DNA of 64,000 bases from Brooklawnia sp937867175 (GCA_036821905.1 DAISIR010000010.1:1-64000); one strand, 5' to 3'; counted from the first letter of the stretch, positions 52,759-61,485 are shown. A program made the numbers and translations. Notes: generated by a model from the letters alone, not told the origin.

Positions 52759-53586
52759 ATGATCCCACCTGTTGTCGACGTGGCCTGGCTGGCCGGGCAT
52801 CCGCAAGCAGTGATCGCCGATGTGCGCTGGTATCTTGACGGACGCTCCGGTGCGCAGGCGTACGCAGCCGGACACATTCCCGGCGCCATCTTCATTGATC
52901 TGGACGCCGAGCTCGCGGCCCCGGCGTCCCCCGAAGCGGGCCGCCATCCGCTGCCCGACCCGGAGAAGTTCGCGTCCGCGATGGTGGACGCCGGCGTCAG
53001 CGACGACTCGATCGTGGTCGCCTACGACGATGCCGGTGGTTTCTCCGCGGGACGCCTGGTCTGGGTGCTGCGGGCCATTGGGGTGGACGCCGCCCTGCTC
53101 GACGGCGGGCTGGCGGCTTGGCCGGGCGAATTGAGCACCGCCGAACCCCAGGAGTCCGACGAGGAGGTCACTTTCGGGATCAGGGGTTGGGGGCCTGACG
53201 TGGTGGCCACCATCGACGAGGCGGCGCGCGGCCCGGTTGTGATCGACGCGCGGTCGGCCGAACGCTACCGCGGTGAGGGCGGTGCCGCACTTGACCCGAA
53301 GTCAGGCCACATCCCAGGCGCCCTGAGCGCCCCGATGACGGGCAACCTCGACGCCAGCAACCACTTCCTGGCTCCCGAGACGTTGCGTGAGCGGTTCGCC
53401 GCTCTGGGCATCACCGATGCCAACCCGGTCATCTCGTATTGCGGTTCGGGTGTCACGGCCTGCCACAACTTGATCGCAATGGAGTATGCCAGCCTGGGAC
53501 GCGGTCGGCTCTACGTCGGATCCTGGTCGCAGTATTCGGCCACCGATCGGCCGGTCGCCACCGGCCCGCACCCCCAGAGGAGCTGA
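52759..53586 (+). CDS. sseA: Sulfurtransferase (thiosulfate/3-mercaptopyruvate type)
   Basis: A 275-residue protein with tandem rhodanese domains. Domain 1 has WYLDGRSGAQAYAAGHIPGA; domain 2 has VIDARSAERYRGEG and the active-site loop YCGSGVTACHN with the catalytic Cys. CGSGVTA is typical of the mercaptopyruvate branch. The ATG is 6 nt after TAGCCT with no ribosome-binding site. It moves sulfane sulfur to thiol acceptors or cyanide. The donor is not certain. Confidence 0.9.
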   Translation: MIPPVVDVAWLAGHPQAVIADVRWYLDGRSGAQAYAAGHIPGAIFIDLDAELAAPASPEAGRHPLPDPEKFASAMVDAGVSDDSIVVAYDDAGGFSAGRLVWVLRAIGVDAALLDGGLAAWPGELSTAEPQESDEEVTFGIRGWGPDVVATIDEAARGPVVIDARSAERYRGEGGAALDPKSGHIPGALSAPMTGNLDASNHFLAPETLRERFAALGITDANPVISYCGSGVTACHNLIAMEYASLGRGRLYVGSWSQYSATDRPVATGPHPQRS

Positions 53587-53615
53587 AAGGGCAGGTCTCG
53601 GCCGCAAGCGCCGGA

Positions 53616-53683
53616 TCTGGTGTGCAGATTGCGGAGGATCGGGCAGCGTCTATGCTGCCCGATCCTCCGCATTGTGCATCAGA
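53616..53683. repeat. Palindromic repeat, copy 1
   Basis: A perfect 18-bp stem TGCGGAGGATCGGGCAGC and its complement around the loop GTCTAT (53630-53671), extended outward by imperfect arms of the type TCTGRTGYRCA/TGTGCATCAGA. It lies between the convergent sulfurtransferase and AbiEi-like genes; the AbiEi-like stop codon and last residues (NAEDRAA) are within it. A near copy lies on the other side of that gene. It could double as a terminator. Confidence 0.85.
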
Positions 53684-54603
53684 CGGCAGTTCGGGCACGG
53701 GGTCAGCACACCCTGCCAGCCGTGGGCGTACAGCACCGCGGCGATCTGCCGGGCCACCTTGCAGGGGCCCTCGGTCACGTCGGCCCAGCCGTAGCGCAGG
53801 GTGACGCGTCCATGGACCGCGTGGAGGTTGTCCCGGTCCATGTCCCGGAACCGGCCCTCGCCCTCGTGCCCGAGCCGGCCGTCCAGTTCGGTGATGACAG
53901 CCCCGCCGAGATACTCCACGTCGGTGCGGTGGCGCAAACCTTGAACCTGGCGGGCTCCTGTCGGCAGCCCGTGTGCACGCTCGACGTCCCGGCGGAAGAT
54001 CCTCTCCAGTTCACTGTGCACCCCTTCCTGGTGGTCTTGCAGGATCGCCAGGATCAGCTTGCGGTTGGGGTGCCGCTGGCGGGTGGCGAGGGCCTTCGAG
54101 ATCGCAGACGCGGTCGTCCTCCGAGTGTGCAGGGCAGCCGCGATCCATTTGCTGGTACGTGCCGGGTCGTCGAGGCACAGGTCGAGAACGGTGTCGGGGA
54201 GTGGGGAACGCGGCGGCGAGCCGGTTGAACCAGGCAGGTTCCGCGTGCGGATGAACTGCCAGCAGTCGCGGTCCTGGAGGCGCACCTCGTCCGGGATGAG
54301 GATCTGGATCGTCTCGGGCGGGTCGGGGTGGATGGCCCACAGGTGGCCCGCAGCGCGTCGGCACAGCATCGCCTGGTCGCCGCCGACCAGGACGCCACCC
54401 CAGGCCAAGGACTGCCATGAGGCGCGGGTGCCGTTGGTGTGGTAGAGGCCGGACGCCAGTGGCGTCCAGATCTCCTGGGTCAGCAACCGGTGCAGCACCG
54501 AGCGGGTCAGGCCGAGCCCGAGTGCTTGTTCGCGGGTGAGGACGTCGGCTTGCTCAGCGGCGAGGCGGCGCAGTTCTGGGGGGATCGATTTGCGGGGGTG
54601 CAC
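53650..54603 (-). CDS. AbiEi-like winged-helix plus DUF559-like nuclease-fold protein
   Basis: A 317-residue protein of the actinobacterial AbiEi/DUF559 type. The N-terminal winged-helix (about 5-75) reads LAAEQADVLTREQALGLGLTRSVL with WTPLASGLYHT. The C-terminal half has a PD-(D/E)XK-like core: a Glu in VHSELERIF, RTDVEYLG and VITELDGRLGHEG. No AbiEii toxin gene is adjacent, so a classical toxin-antitoxin pair is not present. The start is uncertain: I use the GTG before HPRKSIPPEL, which has GGAG close upstream; a longer frame would run into the second palindrome. The C-terminus is encoded by the first palindrome. The function is unknown. Confidence 0.65.
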   Translation of the reverse strand: MHPRKSIPPELRRLAAEQADVLTREQALGLGLTRSVLHRLLTQEIWTPLASGLYHTNGTRASWQSLAWGGVLVGGDQAMLCRRAAGHLWAIHPDPPETIQILIPDEVRLQDRDCWQFIRTRNLPGSTGSPPRSPLPDTVLDLCLDDPARTSKWIAAALHTRRTTASAISKALATRQRHPNRKLILAILQDHQEGVHSELERIFRRDVERAHGLPTGARQVQGLRHRTDVEYLGGAVITELDGRLGHEGEGRFRDMDRDNLHAVHGRVTLRYGWADVTEGPCKVARQIAAVLYAHGWQGVLTPCPNCRLMHNAEDRAA

Positions 54604-54672
54604 CTCTCCAGCGTGGTGGGTTCGGCGCGACGGATCCAGTGGCACTGCGATGCTGTGGATAGCTGAGCGGCC

Positions 54673-54725
54673 GGACGCACATTGCGGAAGATCTGGCAGC
54701 GTCTGTGCTGCCCGATCCTCCGCAA
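54673..54725. repeat. Palindromic repeat, copy 2
   Basis: A 19-bp stem (TTGCGGAAGATCTGGCAGC against TTGCGGAGGATCGGGCAGC, two mismatches) around the loop GTCTGT, in the same orientation as copy 1 as judged by the loop. A detached piece TCCGCACTGTGCATCTGA at 54760-54777 matches the outer right arm of copy 1, as if about 36 bp had been inserted. It lies between the AbiEi-like gene start and the DUF2202 gene stop. Confidence 0.8.
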
Positions 54726-54788
54726 TACTCCCGCGGGCCGCGGCCACCCTGCGCAGTCATCCGCACTGTGCATCTGATGCCGGGCGAA

Positions 54789-55538
54789 TCAGGCGTTGGG
54801 GCACTCACCGGTGCCGTGCGCTGCGGTCTCGTCGGCCGGGCCCTGTCGCGCCCCCTGCTGGGCGTTCTGGCCGGTGCCGTCACAGGTGCCGTCACAGGTG
54901 CCGTCGCAGTTCTGCTGCCGCTGTTGGGTGTTGCCGCCTTGGCGGCCCATCGCGCCCGGTCCATAGCCGCCCTGACCGTTGGCGCCCTGTTGACCGCCGC
55001 CCTGCTGGCCGGAGGCGGCCCGCTCATAGGCGGCCAGGTGGTTCTCCGAGCCGCCCTTCAGGTTCTCCAAGACGGTGCGCACCGCGGTGGTCTCGGTGGT
55101 CGCCAGTTCATGCTCAAGGTCGGCGATGTCGCGCGTCTCCAAGTCGACACCCACCTGGTAGGCGTCCTGCAGCGACTGCATGCCTTGGGCATACCACTGG
55201 TCGTAGAGACCTTGCAGGGTGGCGTCCGAGAAGCTGCCGGCGGTCGCCCCGGCCGCGGGATCGTCGATGCCGTATTGGGTGAGGAGTCTCCCGACAGCGT
55301 CGAAGTGCCGCTGCTCGGATGCCACGATCTTCGAGAACGGACGAGCGCCGTCGTACTGATCGGAGAATGCCTGGTACAGGTCGCGGGCGAGTCGCTCCTC
55401 CTCGCGGCTGAAGATGAGGCCGGCGATTTCGGCGTCGCTCAACTCGCCGTCATCGGCGAAGGCCATCGGCAGGGCAGTCAGACTGAACGCCGCGATGCCC
55501 GCCACGGCAAGGGCGGAGATTCGAGTGGAGGTCTTCAT
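54789..55538 (-). CDS. Exported DUF2202 ferritin-like protein with CDGT repeats
   Basis: Secreted 249-residue protein. A Sec signal peptide ends about residue 28 (MAFA). The DUF2202 domain (about 32-175) is a four-helix ferritin-like bundle with carboxylate/His ligand candidates: SREEERLARDLY, ASEQRHFDAV, DLEHELA and GSENHLAAYE. A Gly/Gln-rich tail carries three CDGT units (CDGTCDGTCDGT), cysteines that could bind metal or form disulfides, and ends GTGECPNA. AAGGAC precedes the ATG. It is divergent from a two-component system with repeated boxes between. A redox or metal role at the cell surface is inferred. Confidence 0.8.
   Translation of the reverse strand: MKTSTRISALAVAGIAAFSLTALPMAFADDGELSDAEIAGLIFSREEERLARDLYQAFSDQYDGARPFSKIVASEQRHFDAVGRLLTQYGIDDPAAGATAGSFSDATLQGLYDQWYAQGMQSLQDAYQVGVDLETRDIADLEHELATTETTAVRTVLENLKGGSENHLAAYERAASGQQGGGQQGANGQGGYGPGAMGRQGGNTQQRQQNCDGTCDGTCDGTGQNAQQGARQGPADETAAHGTGECPNA
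54873..54908. repeat. 12-bp tandem repeat encoding the CDGT units
   Basis: Three head-to-tail copies of GGTGCCGTCACA (the last with one change, GGTGCCGTCGCA). They encode Thr-Gly-Asp-Cys read on the minus strand. Slippage would change the number of CDGT units without a frameshift. Confidence 0.85.
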
Positions 55539-55603
55539 GGTGTCGTCCTTCGTGTTCCCAAGGGCTGGGGTACCAGCCGATACAACAAGTAGATGCCCGC
55601 CAT

Positions 55604-55644
55604 GTGAAGCACCTCCGAAGGCGATCGTGAAGCTTCGGTGAAGC
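55604..55644. promoter_or_regulatory. Direct repeats GTGAAGC, probable response-regulator boxes
   Basis: Three copies of GTGAAGC at 55604-55610, 55627-55633 and 55638-55644. The last two are 11 bp apart and the first is 23 bp from the second, so all lie on one face of the helix, the usual spacing for OmpR-type dimers. They lie between the DUF2202 gene and the divergent response-regulator gene. Confidence 0.6.
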
Positions 55645-55694
55645 CACGCTGCCAATCGCCCTGGCCGCCCTGTCGGCCCGCCAAGGGCACCACA

Positions 55695-56420
55695 ATGGGG
55701 ATTGTGGGTCGAACCGTTCTGGTCGTCGATGACGAACCGCAAATCCGCGCGCTGCTGCGCGAATACCTGGCCGCCGAGGGCTACCAGGTGCTGGAGGCCG
55801 ACTCCGGGGCGACTGCCCTGCGTCAGCTCGGGATGCTCAGTGAGCCAGTCGCGAGGAACGTCGACCTGGTCCTGCTCGACATTGGGCTGCCCGACGTGGA
55901 TGGTCTCCAAGTGCTCACCCAACTGCGGCGCAGCTCTCAGGTCTACGTGATCCTGGTGACCGCCCGCACCGAGGAGACCGACAAACTGGTCGGTTTGACG
56001 GTGGGCGCCGACGACTACATCACCAAACCGTTTAGCGTCCGCGAGGTGGTCGCGCGCATCAAGGCGGCCTTCCGCCGGATGGACGCCAGCACTGAACCTG
56101 ACGACGCCGACGTCATCGTGATCGGCGACCTGCGGATCGACCTCGGCGCCCACGAGGTGCGGCAGGCCGGGGCCTTGGTCGAGCTCTCCGCGCTCGACTT
56201 CGACCTACTTGCTGCGCTGGCCGCCAGCCCGGGACGCGTGCTGTCCCGCGTCCAGTTGCTCGAGAAGGTCTGGGGATACGACTTCTACGGCGATGAACGG
56301 GTGGTCGACGTGCACATCCGCACCATGCGGAAGGCCTTGGCCGATGACCCGCTTGAGCCCCGGTACATCGCCACGGTGCGCGGCGTCGGCTACAAGTTCC
56401 TGCCCGGGAGACCTCGGTGA
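55695..56420 (+). CDS. OmpR-family response regulator
   Basis: A 241-residue DNA-binding regulator. The receiver domain has the acidic pocket VVDDEP (12-13), the phospho-acceptor Asp62 in LLDIGLPD, LVTART and ITKPF with the conserved Lys. The C-terminal winged-helix (about 145-238) includes LTxxEFxLL-like LSALDFDLLAAL, VWGYDFYGDERVVDVHI and RGVGYKF. The ATG has AAGGG upstream. It overlaps the kinase gene by four bases, and its own promoter region holds the GTGAAGC boxes. Confidence 0.95.
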   Translation: MGIVGRTVLVVDDEPQIRALLREYLAAEGYQVLEADSGATALRQLGMLSEPVARNVDLVLLDIGLPDVDGLQVLTQLRRSSQVYVILVTARTEETDKLVGLTVGADDYITKPFSVREVVARIKAAFRRMDASTEPDDADVIVIGDLRIDLGAHEVRQAGALVELSALDFDLLAALAASPGRVLSRVQLLEKVWGYDFYGDERVVDVHIRTMRKALADDPLEPRYIATVRGVGYKFLPGRPR

Positions 56421-57553
56421 ACCGCGTCCCGGTGAAGGGCCCCTTCGGCAGGCTCAGCGTCCAACTCGTGGTTTCGCACGTGCTGGTGGGTGTTGCGTCC
56501 TTGATCACCACCACGGTGCTGGTCTTCCTGCTCGCCCCCCGCCTGTTCGACACCATGGGCACTGGGTCGGGTGAGATGACCGGACGCGGTCCAGGTCACG
56601 GTGGGGGTGTCGCCGTCGGTTTGGGCGCGTTGCGGCCGGAGGTGCTGTCCGCGCTGCAAACAGCACTGCTGTGGGGGGTGGTGGTTGGGGTCGTGACGGC
56701 CGTATTGCTGGGAGCCTTGGCGGCTCGTCGGGTGCTGAAGCCGGTGACCGCGGTCCGCACGGCCGCTACTCGGGTGGCGGCGGGCGACTACGGAACCGAG
56801 TTGCCGCAGCCGGGCACTGTCGAGCTCAGGGAACTGGTGGACGATGTGGGCACCATGGCCGAGCGCCTCGCAGACACCGAGGCGCGACGCGTCCGGCTGC
56901 TCGGCGAGGTGGGTCACGAGATGCGCACCCCGCTGACGGTCATCGACGGGCAGGTGGAGGCGATGATCGACGGGGTGCTGCCGGCGTCGGCCGAGAGCCT
57001 GGCCGTGGTCGCCGCGGAATCCAGGCGGCTGCACCGACTGGCCGCCGACCTGAGCGCGCTGTCGCGCGCCGAGGAGGGCCGGGTGAGCCTCGACCGGCAA
57101 CCGATCGACTTGGGTGAGTTGGTTGCTGGTGCGGTCGAGCGGCTGCGTCCACAAACCGATGACGCCGGCATCGAGCTGCGCTGCACTGCGGCCGACGGTG
57201 TGCGGGTTGAGGCGGACACCGACCGGATCGCCCAGGTGGTCACCAACCTGGTCGGCAACGCCATCCGCGCCACCCCCGCCGGCGGCCGGATCACCGTCAC
57301 TTGTAGCCAGGAAGGTCACCAGGGCGTCGTCCGGGTCTCCGACACCGGTGAGGGGCTTGCGGCACCCGAGCTGGAGCGGGTCTTCGAGCGCTTCTACCGG
57401 GTGCCCGGACGCCGCTCGACGGGTCGGGAATCGGGCTCGGGGATCGGCCTGACGATCGCGAGGCACCTGGTCGAAGCCCATGGGGGCAGCCTGGTCGCGG
57501 AATCGGCAGGCAAGGGTCTCGGCGCCACCTTCACCATGCGGCTGCCGGCCTGA
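56417..57553 (+). CDS. Sensor histidine kinase
   Basis: A 378-residue membrane kinase partnering the preceding regulator. Two transmembrane helices (about 17-40 and 82-102) flank a short external loop rich in Gly, Met and His (MTGRGPGHGGG), a possible metal- or peptide-sensing patch. A HAMP region follows, then His167 in GEVGHEMRTPL, the N-box NLVGNAIRATP, DTGEGL and GSGIGLTIA. GTG start, coupled to the regulator. The stimulus is unknown; the divergent ferritin-like gene suggests metal or redox. Confidence 0.93.
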   Translation: MNRVPVKGPFGRLSVQLVVSHVLVGVASLITTTVLVFLLAPRLFDTMGTGSGEMTGRGPGHGGGVAVGLGALRPEVLSALQTALLWGVVVGVVTAVLLGALAARRVLKPVTAVRTAATRVAAGDYGTELPQPGTVELRELVDDVGTMAERLADTEARRVRLLGEVGHEMRTPLTVIDGQVEAMIDGVLPASAESLAVVAAESRRLHRLAADLSALSRAEEGRVSLDRQPIDLGELVAGAVERLRPQTDDAGIELRCTAADGVRVEADTDRIAQVVTNLVGNAIRATPAGGRITVTCSQEGHQGVVRVSDTGEGLAAPELERVFERFYRVPGRRSTGRESGSGIGLTIARHLVEAHGGSLVAESAGKGLGATFTMRLPA

Positions 57554-57575
57554 TCATCGGCACTGTTCATGCGGG

Positions 57576-59333
57576 TCAGCGGCCCAGCCACTTCTTGATG
57601 GTCCGGATTCGCTTGTCGACCTGCTCGCTGGTGCATTGGGCGAGCGCCGGGCCACCGCAGTCGCGTCGTAGCGCGGCGTGGACGTGGCTGTGCGGCGTCC
57701 CCTGCACTCGTGCATATTGGGCAACCAGCGAGTTCAATTCTTTGCGCTGGGCGGCCAGCGTCCGGTGCAGCGCCTCGGCTGGTGGCACCTTCTCGCGTCG
57801 CATGGTCTGCTCGTGGCGGCGCACCTGTCGGCGTTGCCGTTCGGCCAGCAGCCGTGAGACCTGGTCGGGCTCCAGCAGGCCGGGCAGTCCCAGGTAGTCC
57901 GCCTCGTCGTCGCTGGTGGGGGCGGCGTGCATGCCGTAGGCCTGCGAGTCGAACAGCACGTGGTCGAAGGTCGCCTCCGACGAGACCGCCTCGAATTGGC
58001 CGAGCAGCTCATCGGACGCCTGCTCGGTGCGGTTCGCCTGCTCCAGCAACGCGTCGGTCTCGGCCCAGATGTCGACTGCCTCAGCCGCCTTCGGACGCAC
58101 AAGCACATGGTCGCGTTGCCGTTCCAGGCTGGCCGCGTGCGCCAGCAGGATCGGCACCGTGGGCAGGAAGACGGTCGCCAACTCGCCGCGTCGCCGGGCC
58201 CGGACGAAGCGTCCGACCGCTTGGGCGAAGAAGAGCGGCGTCGAGGTGCTGGTAGCAAAGACGCCAACGGCCAGCCGCGGCACGTCGACCCCCTCCGAGA
58301 CCATCCGGACCGCCACCATCCAGCGGGAATCGTCGCCGGCGAACCGTTCGATCTTGCCGCTGGCAGCCGCATCATCGGACAGCACCACGGTCGGACGCGC
58401 GCCGCTCACCTCGGCCAGTATCCGGGCGTAGGCCCGGGCAACCGTCTGGTTGGACGCGATCACCAGCCCACCGGCGTCCGGGAGGTGCCGGCGCACCTCG
58501 GTCAGCCGACGGTCGGCGGCTCTCAGCACAGCGCTGATCCATTCCCCCTTGGGGTCGAGCGCGGTGCGCCAGGCCTGCGCAGTGAGGTCTTTGGTGAGCA
58601 ACTCGCCCAGGCCTGCCGTCACCTCGTCGCCCGAACTGGTCCGCCAGCGCATCGGGCCGCCGTAGTTCATGAAGACGACCGGACGCACCACGTGGTCGCG
58701 TAGAGCGTCCGCGTAGCCGTAGACGTAGTCGGCCCGGCTGATCATGGAACCGTCGGCCAGTTGCTCGTAGCTGATGAACGGGATCGGGTGGTCGTCGCTG
58801 CGGAACGGCGTGCCGGTCAGCGCCAGCCGCCGGGTGGCGAGCTGGAAGGCGTCCCGGATCGCCTCACCCCAGCTGCGCGAGTCGCCGGCATGGTGGATCT
58901 CGTCGAAGATGACCAGCGTGGGCACCTCGGCGGTGATGGCTTGGTAGTGCCACGACCGCACCGCTACGCCGGCGTAGGTGACCGCCACCCCGTCGAACTC
59001 CCGGGACCGGCCCCGTCGGTTGCCAGTGCCTCCCGGGTCGAGTTGGATGCCGACCTTGGCGGCGGCATCGGCCTACTGGGTTTTGAGGTGCTCGGTCGGC
59101 ACGACCACGATCACCCGACGGACAACCTTGTCAGTCAGCAATTCGGCGGCCACCCGCAGGGCGAAGGTGGTCTTGCCGGCGCCTGGGGTGGCCACCGCCA
59201 GGAAGTCCCGGGCCGCCCGCTCCCGGTACAGCGTGAGCGCTTCGGACTGCCAGGCCCGCAGCAGCGCGGACGTACCCCACGGCGCGCGTTGCGGGAAGGC
59301 GGGGGAGAGCCGTTCGAAGGCGGCCTGGCTCAA
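57576..59333 (-). pseudogene. DEAD/DEAH helicase interrupted by an in-frame TAG
   Basis: SF2 helicase of about 585 codons. The N-terminal piece has the Q-like region WQSEAL, Walker A TPGAGKTTFALR and VIVVVPTEHLKTQ, then a TAG stop at 59075-59073. The same frame then continues ADAAAKVGIQLDPG with no shift, through VAVTYAGVAV, DEAH-box DEIHHAGDS, LTGTPFRSDDH, a helicase C domain (MVSEGVDVPRLAVGVF, AQAVGRFVRARR) and the stop. Homologues have Trp after the Gln, so TGG to TAG explains the break. Start: TTG before SQAAFERLSP. Either a sequencing error, a fresh mutation, or suppression. An ATG restart after the stop would lack the P-loop. Confidence 0.8.
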
Positions 59334-59416
59334 GGTTGCACCGCCCCCATGGACGCGGCAGCTGGGACGGGGGAAGGCATGGGTTCATGACCTTAGCCCA
59401 CCTGCCGTGGCCGGGG

Positions 59417-60151
59417 TCAAATGCCGCGCCGGGCGCGCCTGGGGGGTTCGGGCTCCTCGGGCGCCGACTCCTCCCACAGTGATGCGTCCGCCGTGGTGCC
59501 ACGCCGCGGCAGCGGCCACGTGCCACGCGGACGCAGCGAATCGGCCTGGTCGCTGGGATCGAAGTAGACGGCGGGTTCCGGTTCTGGTTCCGGTTCGGGC
59601 TGTGCCTGCGCCGGCGGTGCTGTCCTGGCCTGTTCACGGATGTCGGCGTCCCGGACGAAGGCCATCACCCCGGCCAGCATGCCCACCGTCCCCGCCGACA
59701 CCAGGGCGACCCTGGCGGCACTGCGCACGCCGGTCAGCAGGTCGAACAACGCGAACCCCAGGGTGGCCCCGAACGCGGCCACCACCACCAGCCCGATCCA
59801 CGGCCAAGGACTGATCATCGCGGTGCGGCGACCGCTGCCGGCGATGACTGCGCGGACGTGCCAGGCCAGCAGGCTGCCGCCGATCGTGATCGCGATCACC
59901 GGTACGTAGCGCGGCAGTTCGCGATCAACCATCGCCAGGCCCGCCACCAACACCACCAGCGAGGCGACCATCAGTACCGCGATCAAGGCCACGGTGACGC
60001 CCATGGCAGGTGGACGCTGAGTGGCGCCACCGCCGGCGGTCTTGCTTGCCGGCCAGTCCGGACGCCCCAGCGAGGTCTCGGCCGCCGGACGAGATTGCTG
60101 CACCGAGTCGTATCTGGCCACCTCGTCGTGGCTTGGCAGTTCTTCGCCCAC
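59417..60151 (-). CDS. Four-to-five-helix membrane protein, unknown
   Basis: A 244-residue protein: an acidic, Pro/Gly-rich cytoplasmic start (about 1-45), about four to five transmembrane helices (50-165) and a charged C-terminal tail with a PEPEPEPEP run. The GTG start has GGAGGA at good spacing. The tail codons contain a short GGTTCC/GGTTCT-type repeat. No named family is recognised; possibly a DUF2530-like actinobacterial protein. It begins 163 bp before the divergent HAD gene. Confidence 0.7.
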   Translation of the reverse strand: MGEELPSHDEVARYDSVQQSRPAAETSLGRPDWPASKTAGGGATQRPPAMGVTVALIAVLMVASLVVLVAGLAMVDRELPRYVPVIAITIGGSLLAWHVRAVIAGSGRRTAMISPWPWIGLVVVAAFGATLGFALFDLLTGVRSAARVALVSAGTVGMLAGVMAFVRDADIREQARTAPPAQAQPEPEPEPEPAVYFDPSDQADSLRPRGTWPLPRRGTTADASLWEESAPEEPEPPRRARRGI

Positions 60152-60313
60152 AGGTCTCCTCCAGTGAATGCCGCCATGCTATCGCCAGCCCCGCTCGGAT
60201 CGGTGCAGGGACTGCGGGGACACGCCTGCCAGGGAGCGTCCGCAGGACCCTGCCGGGCGAGCAGCTGATCGGCTGCGGGTGCAAGCGTCCGCAGACTGCG
60301 GTATCAAAGGGGC

Positions 60314-60985
60314 ATGACCCGAGGAGTGTTGTTCGACCTTTACGGCGTGGTGATGCGCGTCCAGACCCCCGAGGCGATCGCTGCGATCGAACGGGCGGCC
60401 GGCTTCGGGGGCCCCGACCTGTGGGAGCCGTTCTGGGCGCTGCGGGCGCCCTATGATCACGGCGTGCAATCGGGCCGCGCCTACTGGGCCGCCGTGGCCG
60501 CAACCTCCGGACGCAGCATCGCCGACCCGGACGCGGTGATCGCCGCCGAGGTAGCCGGCTGGTCGTGGCCGGACGACCAGATGGTCGACTACGTGCGCGG
60601 ACTGGCCCGCCGTTGCCCGGTCGGGGTGTTGTCGGACGTGCCGGTCGACGTGATCGAGATGCTGGAACGTGACCAGCCGTGGATCGGCCGGCTGCCGTCG
60701 GTGACATTGTCCGGGCGGGTGGGCAAGGGCAAGCCGGACGCGGCGGTCTTCCGGCTCGCGGTGGCCGGTCTGGGTCTTGCTCCCCAGGACGTCTTGTTCA
60801 CTGACGACCGGCCGCGAAATGTCGAGGCGGCCCGGAGGTGCGGGTTGAGGGGGGTTGTGTTCGAAGGGTTGGACGCCCTGCGACCGCTGGTGGACGCGCA
60901 CTTGGCCGGCCGCGACGTGGGCTTACCCCGTCACGGCCCGCGCTCCGCGATGGTCTGGCAGCCGGATGGTATACAGGAAGAATGA
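60314..60985 (+). CDS. HAD-superfamily hydrolase
   Basis: A 223-residue hydrolase. Motif I is FDLYGVV (nucleophile Asp8, with Tyr10 where phosphatases have Asp, as in some dehalogenase-like and beta-phosphoglucomutase-like relatives). Motif II is GVLSDVP, the Lys lies in KGKPDAAVFRLA and motif IV is LFTDDRPRNVEAA. The helical cap (15-85) makes it subfamily I. AAAGGGG and a TATCAA box lie just before the ATG. The stop overlaps the next gene (ATGA). The substrate is unknown. Confidence 0.85.
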   Translation: MTRGVLFDLYGVVMRVQTPEAIAAIERAAGFGGPDLWEPFWALRAPYDHGVQSGRAYWAAVAATSGRSIADPDAVIAAEVAGWSWPDDQMVDYVRGLARRCPVGVLSDVPVDVIEMLERDQPWIGRLPSVTLSGRVGKGKPDAAVFRLAVAGLGLAPQDVLFTDDRPRNVEAARRCGLRGVVFEGLDALRPLVDAHLAGRDVGLPRHGPRSAMVWQPDGIQEE

Positions 60986-61368
60986 ACCTGCTGCTGCGAA
61001 TCGCCGGCACTTCGGTGGCCGTCTGGGTGGCGGCTTGGTTGGTGCCCGGCCTCGGGTTGGGCCCCACGCATGAGTCCGGTGGCGTGATCGTCACGCTGGT
61101 GCTTGCCTCGCTGGTCATCGGTTTGGTCAACTCGGTGGTCAAGCCGGTGGTGAAGGCGCTGAGCGGTTGCCTCATCCTGGTCACCTTCGGGCTGTTCCTG
61201 CTGGTCATCAACGCAGCCATGTTGATGTTGAGCGCTTGGATCCTCGGCCAGTTCGGCGTGCCGTTCACCGTGAGCGGTTGGGGCGCGGCCTTCGGCGGTT
61301 CGATCATCATCAGCGTCGTCAGCGCGCTGCTGAACGGCCTCACCGGGGTCAATCGGCGGGTCGACTGA
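60982..61368 (+). CDS. Phage-holin-4-2-like (YvlD) membrane protein
   Basis: A 128-residue membrane protein with four helices. LVIGLVNSVVKPVVKALSG, LVTFGLFLLVINAAML and GGSIIISVVSALLN are the core of the mycobacterial-phage-holin-4-2/YvlD family, common in chromosomes and not evidence of a prophage. It starts four bases inside the HAD stop and is probably co-translated. It is followed by a strong hairpin. Confidence 0.85.
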   Translation: MNLLLRIAGTSVAVWVAAWLVPGLGLGPTHESGGVIVTLVLASLVIGLVNSVVKPVVKALSGCLILVTFGLFLLVINAAMLMLSAWILGQFGVPFTVSGWGAAFGGSIIISVVSALLNGLTGVNRRVD

Positions 61369-61377
61369 GCGCAGAAG

Positions 61378-61429
61378 AACAACGCGACCGATTTGTCCGC
61401 GACCCGGCGGGCGAATCGGTCGCGTTGTT
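61378..61429 (+). terminator. Terminator before glnS
   Basis: A 16-bp perfect stem, AACAACGCGACCGATT and its complement, with a 20-nt GC-rich loop, followed by T. It begins 10 nt after the holin-like stop and ends about 57 nt before the glnS start. Confidence 0.85.
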
Positions 61430-61485
61430 TGCCCTGGCGTCGCCGCAGCGAGGGCTGAAGGCCGCACCCGCTAGACTTCGCAGCC

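Noticed and set aside
53616..54777. CRISPR-like or integron-like array
   Set aside because: Only two copies of a palindrome about 1 kb apart; no regular spacers and no cas or integrase genes.
60982..61368. Prophage holin
   Set aside because: The holin-4-2 domain is widespread in ordinary chromosomes and no phage genes are near.
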